From assembly GCA_014896635.1 (NCBI GenBank), contig JADBKA010000011.1:1-38924 (forward strand): a stretch of 38,924 bases of DNA, written 5' to 3'. Positions 8,331 through 16,290 of the stretch are shown here, piece after piece (position 1 is the stretch's first letter; the number at the start of each line of letters is the position of its first letter). Made by a program: the position numbers and the translations under genes. The notes below the pieces were generated by a model, which had not been told where the DNA came from, did no database searches, and was given only the letters and a program-made list of their open reading frames with translations. Origin of the DNA: Ktedonobacteraceae bacterium (GTDB lineage: Bacteria; Chloroflexota; Ktedonobacteria; Ktedonobacterales; Ktedonobacteraceae).

Positions 8331-8521
8331 GCCTTTCAGTTTTTAAAAAAGTGGGAATCCAGGGGGTGTTCCCAGAGGGGAATAGGGATTCCTTAAGTAG
8401 GTGGACAGAACGAATGAGAAGCGGGGTCCAGGGGCGGCCGCCCCTGGCGGGGCAGGGGGTGTCCCCCCGAAAACCTCTTTTCCCTCTTGAGAGGGAGGGG
8501 AGAAAGGAAAACAGAAAAGCC
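8331..8521. mobile_element. MITE-like element carrying the GC-rich repeat core
   Basis: Near-terminal inverted repeats are GCCTTTCAGTTTTT (8331-8344) and AAAACAGAAAAGCC (8508-8521), close to those of the element at 7313-7438. The interior has a hairpin with arms GGAATCC (8353-8359) and GGATTCC (8386-8392), and a perfect 20-bp palindrome CCAGGGGCGGCCGCCCCTGG (8428-8447). These are followed by GGGGGTGTCCCCCC and a pyrimidine/purine hairpin around TTGA (8488-8491). It separates the operator from the gene at 8584 and fills most of this gap. Confidence 0.6.
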
Positions 8522-8583
8522 CTGACGAAGCAAACATCAAAAACTAAACAGCTCTCTGCGCAACAATGGAGAGGAGTCCAACC

Positions 8584-9582
8584 ATGTATACAATCTACGC
8601 CCTTATTGATGTGAGAGATAACAGTATACGCTATGTCGGCCTGGCAACTAACATATTTACTCGTTTAAGCCAGCATTTACTCGATACAGGCAAAAATACT
8701 CCTGAAGGATTATGGCTCGCAGAAATGCAGCAAGCAGGGTTATCTCCAAGATTAGAGGCACTAGAGACATTAGATTCATCTAAAAATACTTATCAGCAGG
8801 CCTATGAGCGCAAAAAATACTGGATACAAAAGCTTACACGGGATGGCGCATCATTAATAAATGTGAATGACTCTGGTAGTAAGGTTAAATCATCATCGCG
8901 CCAGTCACAGCATGTCATCTTATCACCCACACAGCTACGTAAATATAGAAAATGGCTAAAGTGGTCACGGGAAGAATTGTCACGCCGGGCGAATATTCAT
9001 CTCGATACCATCTACGCGGCTGAGAATGGCGAACCAGTTTTAACTCAAGTAGCAAACACTCTTGCTGAGGCATTAAGCAGCGGATCTGATAAACGGATCA
9101 CACCGGCTGATATTGTAGATACTCGGTTGGAGCAAACACAACTGAGAGCCTGGCGCACCTTCATAACTGCTTATGCAACGGTAATCGATCTGATCGAACA
9201 CGAACTGGCTGAAGCCGGGCAGTTGCCGCTCTCATCCTACGATGTATTGCTTGCGCTTGTAGAAGCCCCGAACCGCCGTCTGCGCATGCATGAGCTGGCT
9301 CAAGCAGTGGTACTTAGCCGGAGTGGTCTCACACGCCTTGTAGATCGCCTGGAACGAGAAGGATTGCTCAGGCGTGAGCGCAACGGATCAGATCGGCGAG
9401 CAACCTATGCAGTTCTCACACTTAAAGGGTTTCGCGCCTTTCGGCAGGCCTGGCCGGTTTATGTTGAGGGGATTATCAAATATTTCGTGCAATATCTTGG
9501 AGAAGAGGAGTTGGATGCACTTACGCAGATGCTTGAGCGGGTTCTGAGAGCGGCACATAGTGAGTCTCCACCTCGCCGGTGA
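8584..9582 (+). CDS. GIY-YIG nuclease domain - XRE HTH - MarR winged-helix fusion regulator
   Basis: The 332-residue product joins three domains. Residues 1-97 are GIY-YIG-like: TIYAL and RYVGL stand for the two name motifs, followed by R27 and H31 in TRLSQH, E75, and WI with LIN at 91-93. Residues about 113-178 form an XRE-type helix-turn-helix (WSREELSRRANIHLDTIYAAENG). Residues about 184-330 are a full MarR domain with HELAQAVVLSRSGLTRLVDR as recognition region and the NGSDRRATYAVLT wing. Start ATG 8584 follows GAGGAG by eight bases. The first part is visibly richer in A+T: 8641-8700 has 22 of 60 G+C, 9301-9360 has 33 of 60, which suggests an acquired N-terminal module. It probably represses the divergent flavodoxin gene. 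Whether the nuclease domain cuts DNA is unknown. Confidence 0.85.
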   Translation: MYTIYALIDVRDNSIRYVGLATNIFTRLSQHLLDTGKNTPEGLWLAEMQQAGLSPRLEALETLDSSKNTYQQAYERKKYWIQKLTRDGASLINVNDSGSKVKSSSRQSQHVILSPTQLRKYRKWLKWSREELSRRANIHLDTIYAAENGEPVLTQVANTLAEALSSGSDKRITPADIVDTRLEQTQLRAWRTFITAYATVIDLIEHELAEAGQLPLSSYDVLLALVEAPNRRLRMHELAQAVVLSRSGLTRLVDRLEREGLLRRERNGSDRRATYAVLTLKGFRAFRQAWPVYVEGIIKYFVQYLGEEELDALTQMLERVLRAAHSESPPRR

Positions 9583-9662
9583 GGCGCCGATACAGGCAAG
9601 GACTTTCTTGTAACACAAGAAAATTGTATGAGTATCTCTTTAATACTTATTGCATTTCCATA

Positions 9663-9691
9663 TTGACACAAAACATAGTGTACTTTACAAT
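9663..9691 (+). promoter_or_regulatory. Promoter of the first XRE-TPR gene with short palindrome
   Basis: TTGACA (9663-9668) and TACAAT (9686-9691) are separated by 17 bases. The palindrome TGTA-CTT-TACA (9679-9689) overlaps the -10 box. A close relative, TGTGTTCTACA, lies at 14992-15002 upstream of the paralogous gene, so it may be an autoregulatory operator. Confidence 0.65.
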
Positions 9692-9759
9692 GCAGTTAAC
9701 CATTATTCTGTGTATTTATTGACTCTTTCTTAACGTCCCGGTATGGTGAGGAGGAGGCT

Positions 9760-11127
9760 ATGTGTCCTGAACAATCGTCAGGAAAGATCGGGAAGTCCGT
9801 AGGAGAGAGGTTGCGAGCGGCCCGCATGGCCCGGCACTTCACTCAGAGCCAGCTTGCCGCCCCCGACTTCTCAGTCAGTTACATCTCCGCCATAGAGCGT
9901 GGCCAGATCCACCCATCATTACGTGCTCTGGAGATCCTTGCCAACAGGCTTGGCCTCCCACCGGCACAACTGCTGCCGGTGCGCTCTCAGCAAGAGGAAC
10001 AACACTCTTCCGGGTCATCAAGTATTAGTGAAGTAGATAATGATGAAATAGAATTAGTTCTTCTGGAAGCAGAAGTACAGATTAGACAAAATGTTGCAGC
10101 ACAGACTCTAGCTGAACTGGAGAATCTCGCTGCCGGACAACTCACGCCAGCCCAGCAATTACGGCGACACTATTTACTTGGTCGGGCTTATTATAAAGTC
10201 GGGCGGTTCCAGGAGTGCGATTATGTGCTGGCAGAGGCGATACAGGGCGCCAAAGATACTCATGATGCACTGATTGCTTATTTTTTTGTGCGCACACTCC
10301 ATCTCCAGGCGCTGGCTCAGGCTGCTATGCGCAACTATGCGCAGGCGCTGTCGATTGAGCAGCGTTGCCTCTCGCTGCTTGAATCCCTCAGGCCATCCGA
10401 CCCCTTCTTCACTGCTCAGGTCTACATGCACACCGGACAGCATTACACCTGCCTTGAAAATCCAGCACAGGCCATCACTATGTTCGGCAAAGCTCTTGCC
10501 CTGATAGAGAGCCTGGCTGCTCCTGAGAAGATGCAGGACGCTTACTGGCAGCTCTGCCAGCAGCACGCTAGAGCTGGAGTATATGAACTGGCGCTTCTTT
10601 ATGCGATGAAATGCACACAGCTTTACCACCAGCGTATGCAGAGGCAACTTGCCAGCGAACTGTACTATTACCTGGGCAAAGCCGTCATCGAGGCAGGAGA
10701 AGAGCAGACCGGAATCTTCTTTGCAAAAATTTCAGGCCAGAACAGCATGGTGATGACACAGGACTCCCTGGTACAGGCCAGCATCCAGGCGCGCCGCGCC
10801 GAGTGGGAGTTGCGGCAGCAGCGGTTTGAAACGGCTCATCAGTATATTCGGCGGGCCTGCGAACTGGCTGATCCAGTCGGCGACACACTCATCGGAGCCG
10901 ATGCTCACGTTCTCTACGGCCATATCGCTTACGCGCGGCAGCAGTATGAGGAAGGAGACCGCCATTTTGCTACCGGTCTGGATATGCTGGAACGCCTGCA
11001 CTGTCATGAAGAACTGGCAAACGAGTCAGCACGCTATGCAGAACTACTAGAGCAGACAGGAAAGGTTCATGAAGCATTTAGTTATTTTCGACGCGCGTTC
11101 CAGAGCCGGCAGGAACTGGGAAAATAA
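9760..11127 (+). CDS. XRE-family HTH regulator with TPR repeats (paralogue 1)
   Basis: The 455-residue product has an N-terminal XRE helix-turn-helix (about 12-70) with TQSQLAAPDFSVSYISAIERG, a short Ser/Glu-rich linker, and then helical TPR-like repeats to the end (for example LLGRAYYKVGRFQECDYVLAEA). The architecture is that of cytoplasmic regulators whose TPR part senses a peptide or protein partner. ATG 9760 is preceded by GAGGAGGAGG. A matching gene with the same architecture reads in the opposite direction at 13406-14788; the two flank the sigma/anti-sigma pair. It converges on the anti-sigma gene with only 16 bases between the stops. Its target is unknown; the palindrome in its own promoter suggests autoregulation. 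Confidence 0.85.
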   Translation: MCPEQSSGKIGKSVGERLRAARMARHFTQSQLAAPDFSVSYISAIERGQIHPSLRALEILANRLGLPPAQLLPVRSQQEEQHSSGSSSISEVDNDEIELVLLEAEVQIRQNVAAQTLAELENLAAGQLTPAQQLRRHYLLGRAYYKVGRFQECDYVLAEAIQGAKDTHDALIAYFFVRTLHLQALAQAAMRNYAQALSIEQRCLSLLESLRPSDPFFTAQVYMHTGQHYTCLENPAQAITMFGKALALIESLAAPEKMQDAYWQLCQQHARAGVYELALLYAMKCTQLYHQRMQRQLASELYYYLGKAVIEAGEEQTGIFFAKISGQNSMVMTQDSLVQASIQARRAEWELRQQRFETAHQYIRRACELADPVGDTLIGADAHVLYGHIAYARQQYEEGDRHFATGLDMLERLHCHEELANESARYAELLEQTGKVHEAFSYFRRAFQSRQELGK

Positions 11128-11143
11128 AAACGCTTTTCCACTT

Positions 11144-12211
11144 CTATTTTTCCTGTAAAACTCGTATTTCGAGTAGCATAAACATGGCTTCCAGCAGATT
11201 GTATTCCTCGACATTGCTGAGATCCAGTTCCGTCTCTCCTAGCGGAGTGATCAGCGTACCTGCTGCATCGACGGGTACGGTGCTATGGATTGCGTGCGGA
11301 TTGCCGCCGCGCCAGCGCACCGGTTCCAGCAACGAGCCGAGCAGAACGGAGATGACGACGTGGTGTCCGCGCAGTGTCTCGTCTAGATCTTGCAGGTGCA
11401 GTTCCAGCACCTGACCGCGCTGGATGATACGCCCGTTGAGGTGATGTGACTGGAGATAGATGGCGGGCGATTCCTGATTTGTCTGGCGTGGGAGCATACC
11501 GGCCTGGCGCACCGTTCTACTGCGGCGCACACTGCGCATACCGGCGCTTGTCGGAGATACAGGAGTATAGGCATGAAGAGCAGGGCGCTCCTCTTCTGGC
11601 AGCGAGAGTTCCTCGCACAGGGTTGCCACACTGACGAGATCTTGCAACGCCTGACGGCGGACCGCGCTTTGCGCGATATGCGCGCTGATGCGGATTGCCA
11701 GTTGCAGGAGCGAACGTGCCGCGCTCTCTGCGCGGGTATGTTTCCGGTCACGGCGCCCCTGGCGCAGCTCTGCCTCCGCCTGACTGATCAGGGTCTGGCA
11801 AAGGTGGCTCAGCATACGATGAGGAATGGCGGCCAGGGTGCGGGTCCCCTGACCCCAGATAGGGCGCGGGCTATTTGGATCGAGCGCGGCAGACAGCGCC
11901 CGGTACATTTCGAGATATGCCTCGTGACAGGTGCGGCAAGCTGCCAGGTGATAGAGTAACGTAGCATAGCGTAGAGTGGCCTGCGCATCGCCACTGAGTT
12001 GAGCCATAACAAAGTCGGGGATCTGCTGGTAGAAAAGGAGATGATAGTTGCTCCCCGGTAAAAGTTCCGGCTGAGGGGCAGCCACCTCCTGGACAGACGT
12101 TTCGCTCGCGCTCTGGCGAGCCTCCAGTAATATCTGCTCCAGCCAGCGGGCCAGATTGTTCTGCCCGTCACGAGAAGGGGAGCCGTCCTCAAATTGCTTC
12201 TCGCTATCCAT
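11144..12211 (-). CDS. Zinc-finger anti-sigma factor-like protein, apparently soluble
   Basis: The 355-residue product carries HLAACRTC (H88, C92, C95), the H-x3-C-x2-C signature of zinc-type anti-sigma (ZAS) domains. No convincing membrane segment is present. The C-terminal third (about 245-350) looks beta-rich and is not recognised. Its start is 23 bases after the stop of the sigma-like gene, with GGAGGAA five bases before ATG 12211. The pairing strongly suggests that it holds that sigma-like protein inactive. ZAS proteins often respond to thiol oxidation or to a partner; which applies here cannot be seen. Confidence 0.65.
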   Translation of the reverse strand: MDSEKQFEDGSPSRDGQNNLARWLEQILLEARQSASETSVQEVAAPQPELLPGSNYHLLFYQQIPDFVMAQLSGDAQATLRYATLLYHLAACRTCHEAYLEMYRALSAALDPNSPRPIWGQGTRTLAAIPHRMLSHLCQTLISQAEAELRQGRRDRKHTRAESAARSLLQLAIRISAHIAQSAVRRQALQDLVSVATLCEELSLPEEERPALHAYTPVSPTSAGMRSVRRSRTVRQAGMLPRQTNQESPAIYLQSHHLNGRIIQRGQVLELHLQDLDETLRGHHVVISVLLGSLLEPVRWRGGNPHAIHSTVPVDAAGTLITPLGETELDLSNVEEYNLLEAMFMLLEIRVLQEK

Positions 12212-12234
12212 GTTCTTCCTCCAGGAATTGCCGC

Positions 12235-13131
12235 CTATTCTTCTCTATAGAAGCGGCTAAGACGCTTCATCTGTGCCGGGGTGAGGTTGATAGTCTCCTC
12301 GCCGTGCCAGTCGAGCAAGCCTTCTGCGACCAGTTGTTGTAGACCCTCGCGCACACTGGCGTCTGAGAGATCTTCCCGCGTCAGAGTAGAAATATCTACA
12401 GAGAAAGCGCCGGTGCGGGCGTCGAACTGTTTACACTCTATCAAACGTAAAGCTACCATCACTGTCAAATTCGTGCTCTGTTGCTGAAGACAGGAGCGCA
12501 ACTTCTTGTGTGCATGGTCCTTATGCTGGCTGGCATGGGGACCCGCCGAAGCCGGGAGCGAGGTAGAGATATCCTCAAGAACGGCGCGTAACAAATCATC
12601 GGCCCCGTACTCCTGGAGTTCCTGAACGACAGCCTGCAACTGATGAGGAGCTGCCCGCAGCAGGAGAATGCAATGTTTTAGCAGATTGCGCAGTTGTTGC
12701 TGCGATGCCAGGTGCAGGACAATCTCTTCAGGCGTAGAGAAAGGAGCACTGCCCCATACCGGCTCGGTAACGTTGTCCAGAGGATTCTCCTCGTCTTCCT
12801 CTTCCGGTCCTATCAGTTCAGAAGCCGCACTCACCTGCAAACGGCGCTTGCGCAGGCGATCTATCGCCTTATTCTTTACACTGTGATTGAGAAAGGCATA
12901 AAATTGCGCATCGGTCAGGCGATCAAGGGCCGTCGGAGGCGTCTGATCGCCTCCGCCGAGCAAGCCGAGGCGCACCAGTTGTTCGACAACATGACCGATG
13001 ACGATATCGACCTCGAAAGCGTCGAATCTAAACGTACCCAGGTAGCGCTGCGCATGGCGGTGGAGGTAGGCGTAGAGCAAAGGATAACTTTGTTCAGGGT
13101 GATATCTCAAATCGCGTGCTGTCAATGGCAT
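12235..13131 (-). CDS. Sigma-70 region 2-like protein (divergent ECF-type)
   Basis: The 298-residue product shows a region 2-like block at about 76-98 (AQFYAFLNHSVKNKAIDRLRKRR), typical of the core-binding and -10 recognising helices of ECF sigma factors. An acidic linker follows. Where sigma region 4 would be expected, the last 80 residues instead resemble a winged-helix segment (LTREDLSDASVREGLQQLVA). It may therefore be an unusual sigma factor or a sigma-derived regulator. GGAGGGAG lies seven bases before ATG 13131. It is co-directional with the zinc anti-sigma gene 23 bases downstream, the standard sigma/anti-sigma arrangement. A promoter is seen at 13222-13250. Confidence 0.6.
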   Translation of the reverse strand: MPLTARDLRYHPEQSYPLLYAYLHRHAQRYLGTFRFDAFEVDIVIGHVVEQLVRLGLLGGGDQTPPTALDRLTDAQFYAFLNHSVKNKAIDRLRKRRLQVSAASELIGPEEEDEENPLDNVTEPVWGSAPFSTPEEIVLHLASQQQLRNLLKHCILLLRAAPHQLQAVVQELQEYGADDLLRAVLEDISTSLPASAGPHASQHKDHAHKKLRSCLQQQSTNLTVMVALRLIECKQFDARTGAFSVDISTLTREDLSDASVREGLQQLVAEGLLDWHGEETINLTPAQMKRLSRFYREE

Positions 13132-13221
13132 GCGGGAACTCCCTCCAGAATGCCCGTAGATGTGCAGAATCCCCGCACACGCACATCAAAGGGTAAGCAG
13201 GGTTGAAACAGATCCATCTAT

Positions 13222-13250
13222 TGTATACTACAAATCAACTGTATAGGCAA
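13222..13250 (-). promoter_or_regulatory. Promoter of the sigma/anti-sigma pair
   Basis: On the minus strand, TTGCCT (13250-13245) and TATACA (13227-13222) are separated by 17 bases, about 90 bases before ATG 13131. Confidence 0.45.
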
Positions 13251-13281
13251 GAGAGAACCAGCGTAATAGGTGACACAAAAT

Positions 13282-13327
13282 GCCGGTACCATACACTGGA
13301 GTCATTGCATTTCCCGGTGGTACCGGC
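13282..13327. repeat. Perfect 10-bp inverted repeat between the sigma and second XRE-TPR genes
   Basis: GCCGGTACCA (13282-13291) and TGGTACCGGC (13318-13327) enclose a 26-base loop. It lies about 80 bases beyond the stop of the XRE-TPR gene and upstream of the promoter at 13222-13250. It could be a terminator of the former or a distal operator of the latter. No T-run follows. Confidence 0.45.
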
Positions 13328-13405
13328 AAGATATCATTGTATCATTTGTCTATCGGCTCAGCGGAACAGAGGTGTCTGCTGCTGGCCCGACCAGTTCTGG
13401 TTGCT

Positions 13406-14788
13406 CTATTCAAAATCGACTCGCTTACCGAGGCGCTGGTGCTCGTAAGCTTTTTTGATAGCATTGAGGCTACGCTGCATTTCGCCACGCTCCTCCAGCA
13501 GGTTAGCGAAGCGGAAGTAGGCGCCGGCAGCGATTTCATGAGCCTGCGAGGCATCCAGCAATTCCAGGGCTTCGTTAAAGAGCTGATCGGCGGAGGCGAA
13601 ATCGCCGCTCTGGTGACGAATCTGCGCCAGAGTGATAAGTGCCTGCCCCTGTGTCTGGGCGTCTTTGCTGGCCTGCGCAAACTTGAGAGCTTCGCGGGCT
13701 TCCTGTTCTGCCACTTCTGCCCGTCCTCGTCTGAGCAGGAGTTCCGCCAGAGCGGTATGGCAGGTAGAGGCCGCGATTTCATCGTTCAGTTCGCGCTCGA
13801 TGGCGATAGCTTTGCGATACTCCTGTTCGGCTTCATCCAGCTTGCCCCGCTTCTCCAGCGCCTTTCCCAGACGCTGGTGGGTCAGACCGATCAGGCGCTG
13901 CTCGTCGCGCATCTCATAGAGAGCCAGACTGCGCATGGCATATTCACGGGCCATGACCAGTTTCCCGGCCTCCTTGTAGTGCTGGCTGATCTCTATATAT
14001 CTTTGCGCGAAACCTTTGCTATCGTGCTCCATCTGCTCCAGGGTTGCCAGCGCGCGGTGAGAAAAGTCAATAGACTTTTCCAGTTCGCCGGAACGGAAGT
14101 AGTCGTTTGCCAGGTTGCTGAACACTTCGAGGGAAAAAACAGGATCGCTGATCTGCCCGCTCTCGATAGCCTGGCAACATTTGAGGTGATTCTCCAGCGC
14201 CAGGGTATAGTTATAGAGCAGGTAGTAGGCTTTACCGAGCTGGTTGCGAGCGCGCTCGGTATATTCTCTGTCGTCGAGTGCTTCGCCTTGAGAGACGGCA
14301 GTACGCAGATCGACAACGGCCTCCTGGTACTCACCGCTGCCCAGGTGTACCAGCCCTTGTAGTAAATAGAACTGGTATGCCTGGTCGGTGGTGATGCGTT
14401 CCGGCTGGATGGGGGCTAGCAACTTTTCGGCCTGGGCGTAAGCGCCCTGCTGTACAAGCACACTGGCCTGGAGCAGATCGAGATCCACTTTCTGATCAGG
14501 ACCGGTATCTGCCGGTGAATAGCCAACTGCCCGCGCTTCGGCAGCGCCCGCCGGTGAGCCTTCCAGCAGGAAGGTGAGGGGGACATCCAGGCGGCGAGCC
14601 AGCACGGAAAGCGCCTTCAGCGAAGGTCGGATCTTCCCGCGTTCAATGGCAGAAATGTAGGAGATGGAAAATTCGGGGGCAGCCAACTGAGCTTGAGTCA
14701 TGCCTAGTCTGGTGCGTACTTCGCGTATATTTGTACCGACTCTTGCTGCCACTGCCCTGCCCACATTTGCAGTTTCCAGGGATGGCAT
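13406..14788 (-). CDS. XRE-family HTH regulator with TPR repeats (paralogue 2)
   Basis: From ATG 14788 the product has 460 residues. The XRE helix-turn-helix (about 15-75) reads TQAQLAAPEFSISYISAIERG, almost identical to paralogue 1. At least six TPR-like repeats follow (for example LGKALEKRGKLDEAEQEYRKA). The start is chosen because AAAGGA lies about nine bases before it; longer in-frame versions exist upstream but add residues unlike the family. It lies upstream of the sigma/anti-sigma pair in the same direction, but with its own upstream region. The product is probably a cytoplasmic regulator with protein- or peptide-sensing repeats; the ligand is unknown. Confidence 0.82.
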   Translation of the reverse strand: MPSLETANVGRAVAARVGTNIREVRTRLGMTQAQLAAPEFSISYISAIERGKIRPSLKALSVLARRLDVPLTFLLEGSPAGAAEARAVGYSPADTGPDQKVDLDLLQASVLVQQGAYAQAEKLLAPIQPERITTDQAYQFYLLQGLVHLGSGEYQEAVVDLRTAVSQGEALDDREYTERARNQLGKAYYLLYNYTLALENHLKCCQAIESGQISDPVFSLEVFSNLANDYFRSGELEKSIDFSHRALATLEQMEHDSKGFAQRYIEISQHYKEAGKLVMAREYAMRSLALYEMRDEQRLIGLTHQRLGKALEKRGKLDEAEQEYRKAIAIERELNDEIAASTCHTALAELLLRRGRAEVAEQEAREALKFAQASKDAQTQGQALITLAQIRHQSGDFASADQLFNEALELLDASQAHEIAAGAYFRFANLLEERGEMQRSLNAIKKAYEHQRLGKRVDFE

Positions 14789-15460
14789 AGAACGTTTTCC
14801 TTTCAACGCATAGTGCTGCATAAAAAAATCTGCACTCTCGTAAAAAATGATTCCATCAAGGTCCAGGATCGCGCCTGTCAGGCGGGGCAAGCGGGTTCCC
14901 TCTCAGAGGACATCCCCTCCCGCTTTTCCCATACCTGGCTTGCCGGACCATTTAGAGTATAAGCTACGCTTGTAACTCTCTTGCAATACAGTGTGTTCTA
15001 CAGTGACACAGAAGCTACAAGAAGAGGAACCGCTAGATAATACGTTATATTCCGAAGTGTAGCATAAGAGATGTGGTCAGTCAATCCTTATTGTACTTTT
15101 TTCACAGTCAGATTATATAATTCTTCATATCGCTCCACCCTGGAAACATGAAATATTTTTGAAGTAGAAAACGCTGAGGTTTTCAATTCCGCTTGTTTCC
15201 GCTGCCGTCTACGTAGAAATAGAGTGGCTCGGCAGTAGAGTTGGTGGATAACAGGCTGCCGCTGGCTGCTCTTCTCGCACACAGGCCGGGAGAAAAAAGG
15301 TCATCAGTGCCAGTTTCAGAATACCTCAAATCTGGCAAGTCTCTGATTATTTTACTGACAGACTGGTACAGATTACCTATCCCCGGAGTATACAGCCATT
15401 GTACAGCTATGGATACCTATGGTCAATGAGGAAGGACTAAACTATAATGTAAGCTCACTA
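14789..15460. other. Gene-free stretch upstream of rsmI and the XRE-TPR gene
   Basis: No credible coding frame, tRNA or repeat core was seen over about 670 bases, which are richer in A+T than the surroundings. It contains TGTGTTCTACA (14992-15002), related to the palindrome in the promoter of paralogue 1, within a short direct repeat of ACAGTG. Bases 14890-14930 resemble worn repeat debris. Confidence 0.5.
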
Positions 15461-15489
15461 TTGTTATTTTTCATTCAACTTTGTATCAT
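15461..15489 (+). promoter_or_regulatory. Promoter of rsmI
   Basis: TTGTTA (15461-15466) and TATCAT (15484-15489) are separated by 17 bases. The transcript would start near 15496, at the edge of the repeat fragment that carries the ribosome binding site. Confidence 0.5.
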
Positions 15490-15503
15490 CCAATATATAG
15501 TTT

Positions 15504-15527
15504 AACGGAAAAGGGGGGCCAGGAGGG
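15504..15527 (+). repeat. Repeat fragment that supplies the rsmI ribosome binding site
   Basis: AACGGAAAAGGGGGGCCAGG and the following AGGGC match the left part of the copy at 14-33 with two substitutions and one fewer A. The contained AGGAGG (15521-15526) lies eight bases before ATG 15535 and is the only good ribosome binding site. The right half of the hairpin is missing, leaving the site unpaired. Confidence 0.6.
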
Positions 15528-15534
15528 CAAATCT

Positions 15535-16254
15535 ATGCTCTATCTTGTCGCCACACCTATTGGCAATCTCAACGATATCACATTACGCGCATTAGAAACG
15601 TTACGCCAGGTTGATCTCATCGCCAGCGAAGACACGCGCAAGACAGGCCTGTTGCTCAAACATTTCGCTATTCACAAACCGCAGATAGCCTTTCATGAGT
15701 ACAACGAGCAGCGCGCCGGCGAACGCATCGAAGAGCTATTGAGGCAGGGCAAAGCTGTTGCCCTTGTCACCAATGCCGGCACGCCTGGTATCTCTGACCC
15801 TGGCTTTACGCTGGTACGGCGAGCAATTCGCGCCCACATTGACGTGACGATGATCCCCGGTCCGGCGGCTTTCGTGATGGCACTCGTGCTCTCAGGCTTA
15901 CCCGTCCACAGCTTCACGTTTCGCGGTTTCCCGCCGCGCAAATCTTCGGCGAGACGCAGATTCCTGGCCGTAGACCGCGATGCGCCGCATACGCTGATTT
16001 ACTATGAAAGTCCTTACCGCCTGCCCGATTTTCTACGCGATGCCCTGGCCGTCTTTGGAGATCGTCCGGCGGCGCTCGCAAACGACCTCACCAAGCTGTT
16101 TGAAAAAGTCGAACGTGGCACCCTCTCAACCCTGCTGGCAGCAGTAGAAGCGGAGAAGCCCAGAGGCGAATACGTCGTAGTAATCGGCGGGGCTGACCGC
16201 GCAAACGCAGGAGAGCCGGTAGAATCGGATGAGGAGAACGAGCAGGAATGCTGA
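15535..16254 (+). CDS. rsmI: 16S rRNA (cytidine(1402)-2'-O)-methyltransferase
   Basis: The 239-residue product matches RsmI along its length. It has [13 protein letters not shown] at the start, [12 protein letters not shown], the SAM-binding loop [10 protein letters not shown], the PGPAAF motif, FRGFPPRKS and YESPYR. The enzyme methylates the 2'-hydroxyl of C1402 in the decoding centre of 16S rRNA with S-adenosylmethionine. The usual Asp just before AGTPG is Asn here (TNAGTPG), a small deviation. ATG 15535 is used because AGGAGG lies eight bases upstream; an earlier TTG at 15481 gives no family similarity. It converges on the FHA/TIR-like gene, with 36 bases between the stops. Confidence 0.93.
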   Translation: MLYLVATPIGNLNDITLRALETLRQVDLIASEDTRKTGLLLKHFAIHKPQIAFHEYNEQRAGERIEELLRQGKAVALVTNAGTPGISDPGFTLVRRAIRAHIDVTMIPGPAAFVMALVLSGLPVHSFTFRGFPPRKSSARRRFLAVDRDAPHTLIYYESPYRLPDFLRDALAVFGDRPAALANDLTKLFEKVERGTLSTLLAAVEAEKPRGEYVVVIGGADRANAGEPVESDEENEQEC

Positions 16255-16290
16255 AAACTGCTTATGCATGTACCTGGAACAACATCATTG

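Noticed and set aside
9124..9582. Separate MarR gene starting inside the GIY-YIG fusion
   Set aside because: An in-frame TTG exists at 9124, but no ribosome binding site precedes it, and the frame upstream is open with recognisable domains from ATG 8584.
13280..14362. Long plus-strand open frame of 360 codons
   Set aside because: It lies opposite the XRE-TPR gene, has no ribosome binding site or family features, and its composition mirrors the real gene on the other strand.
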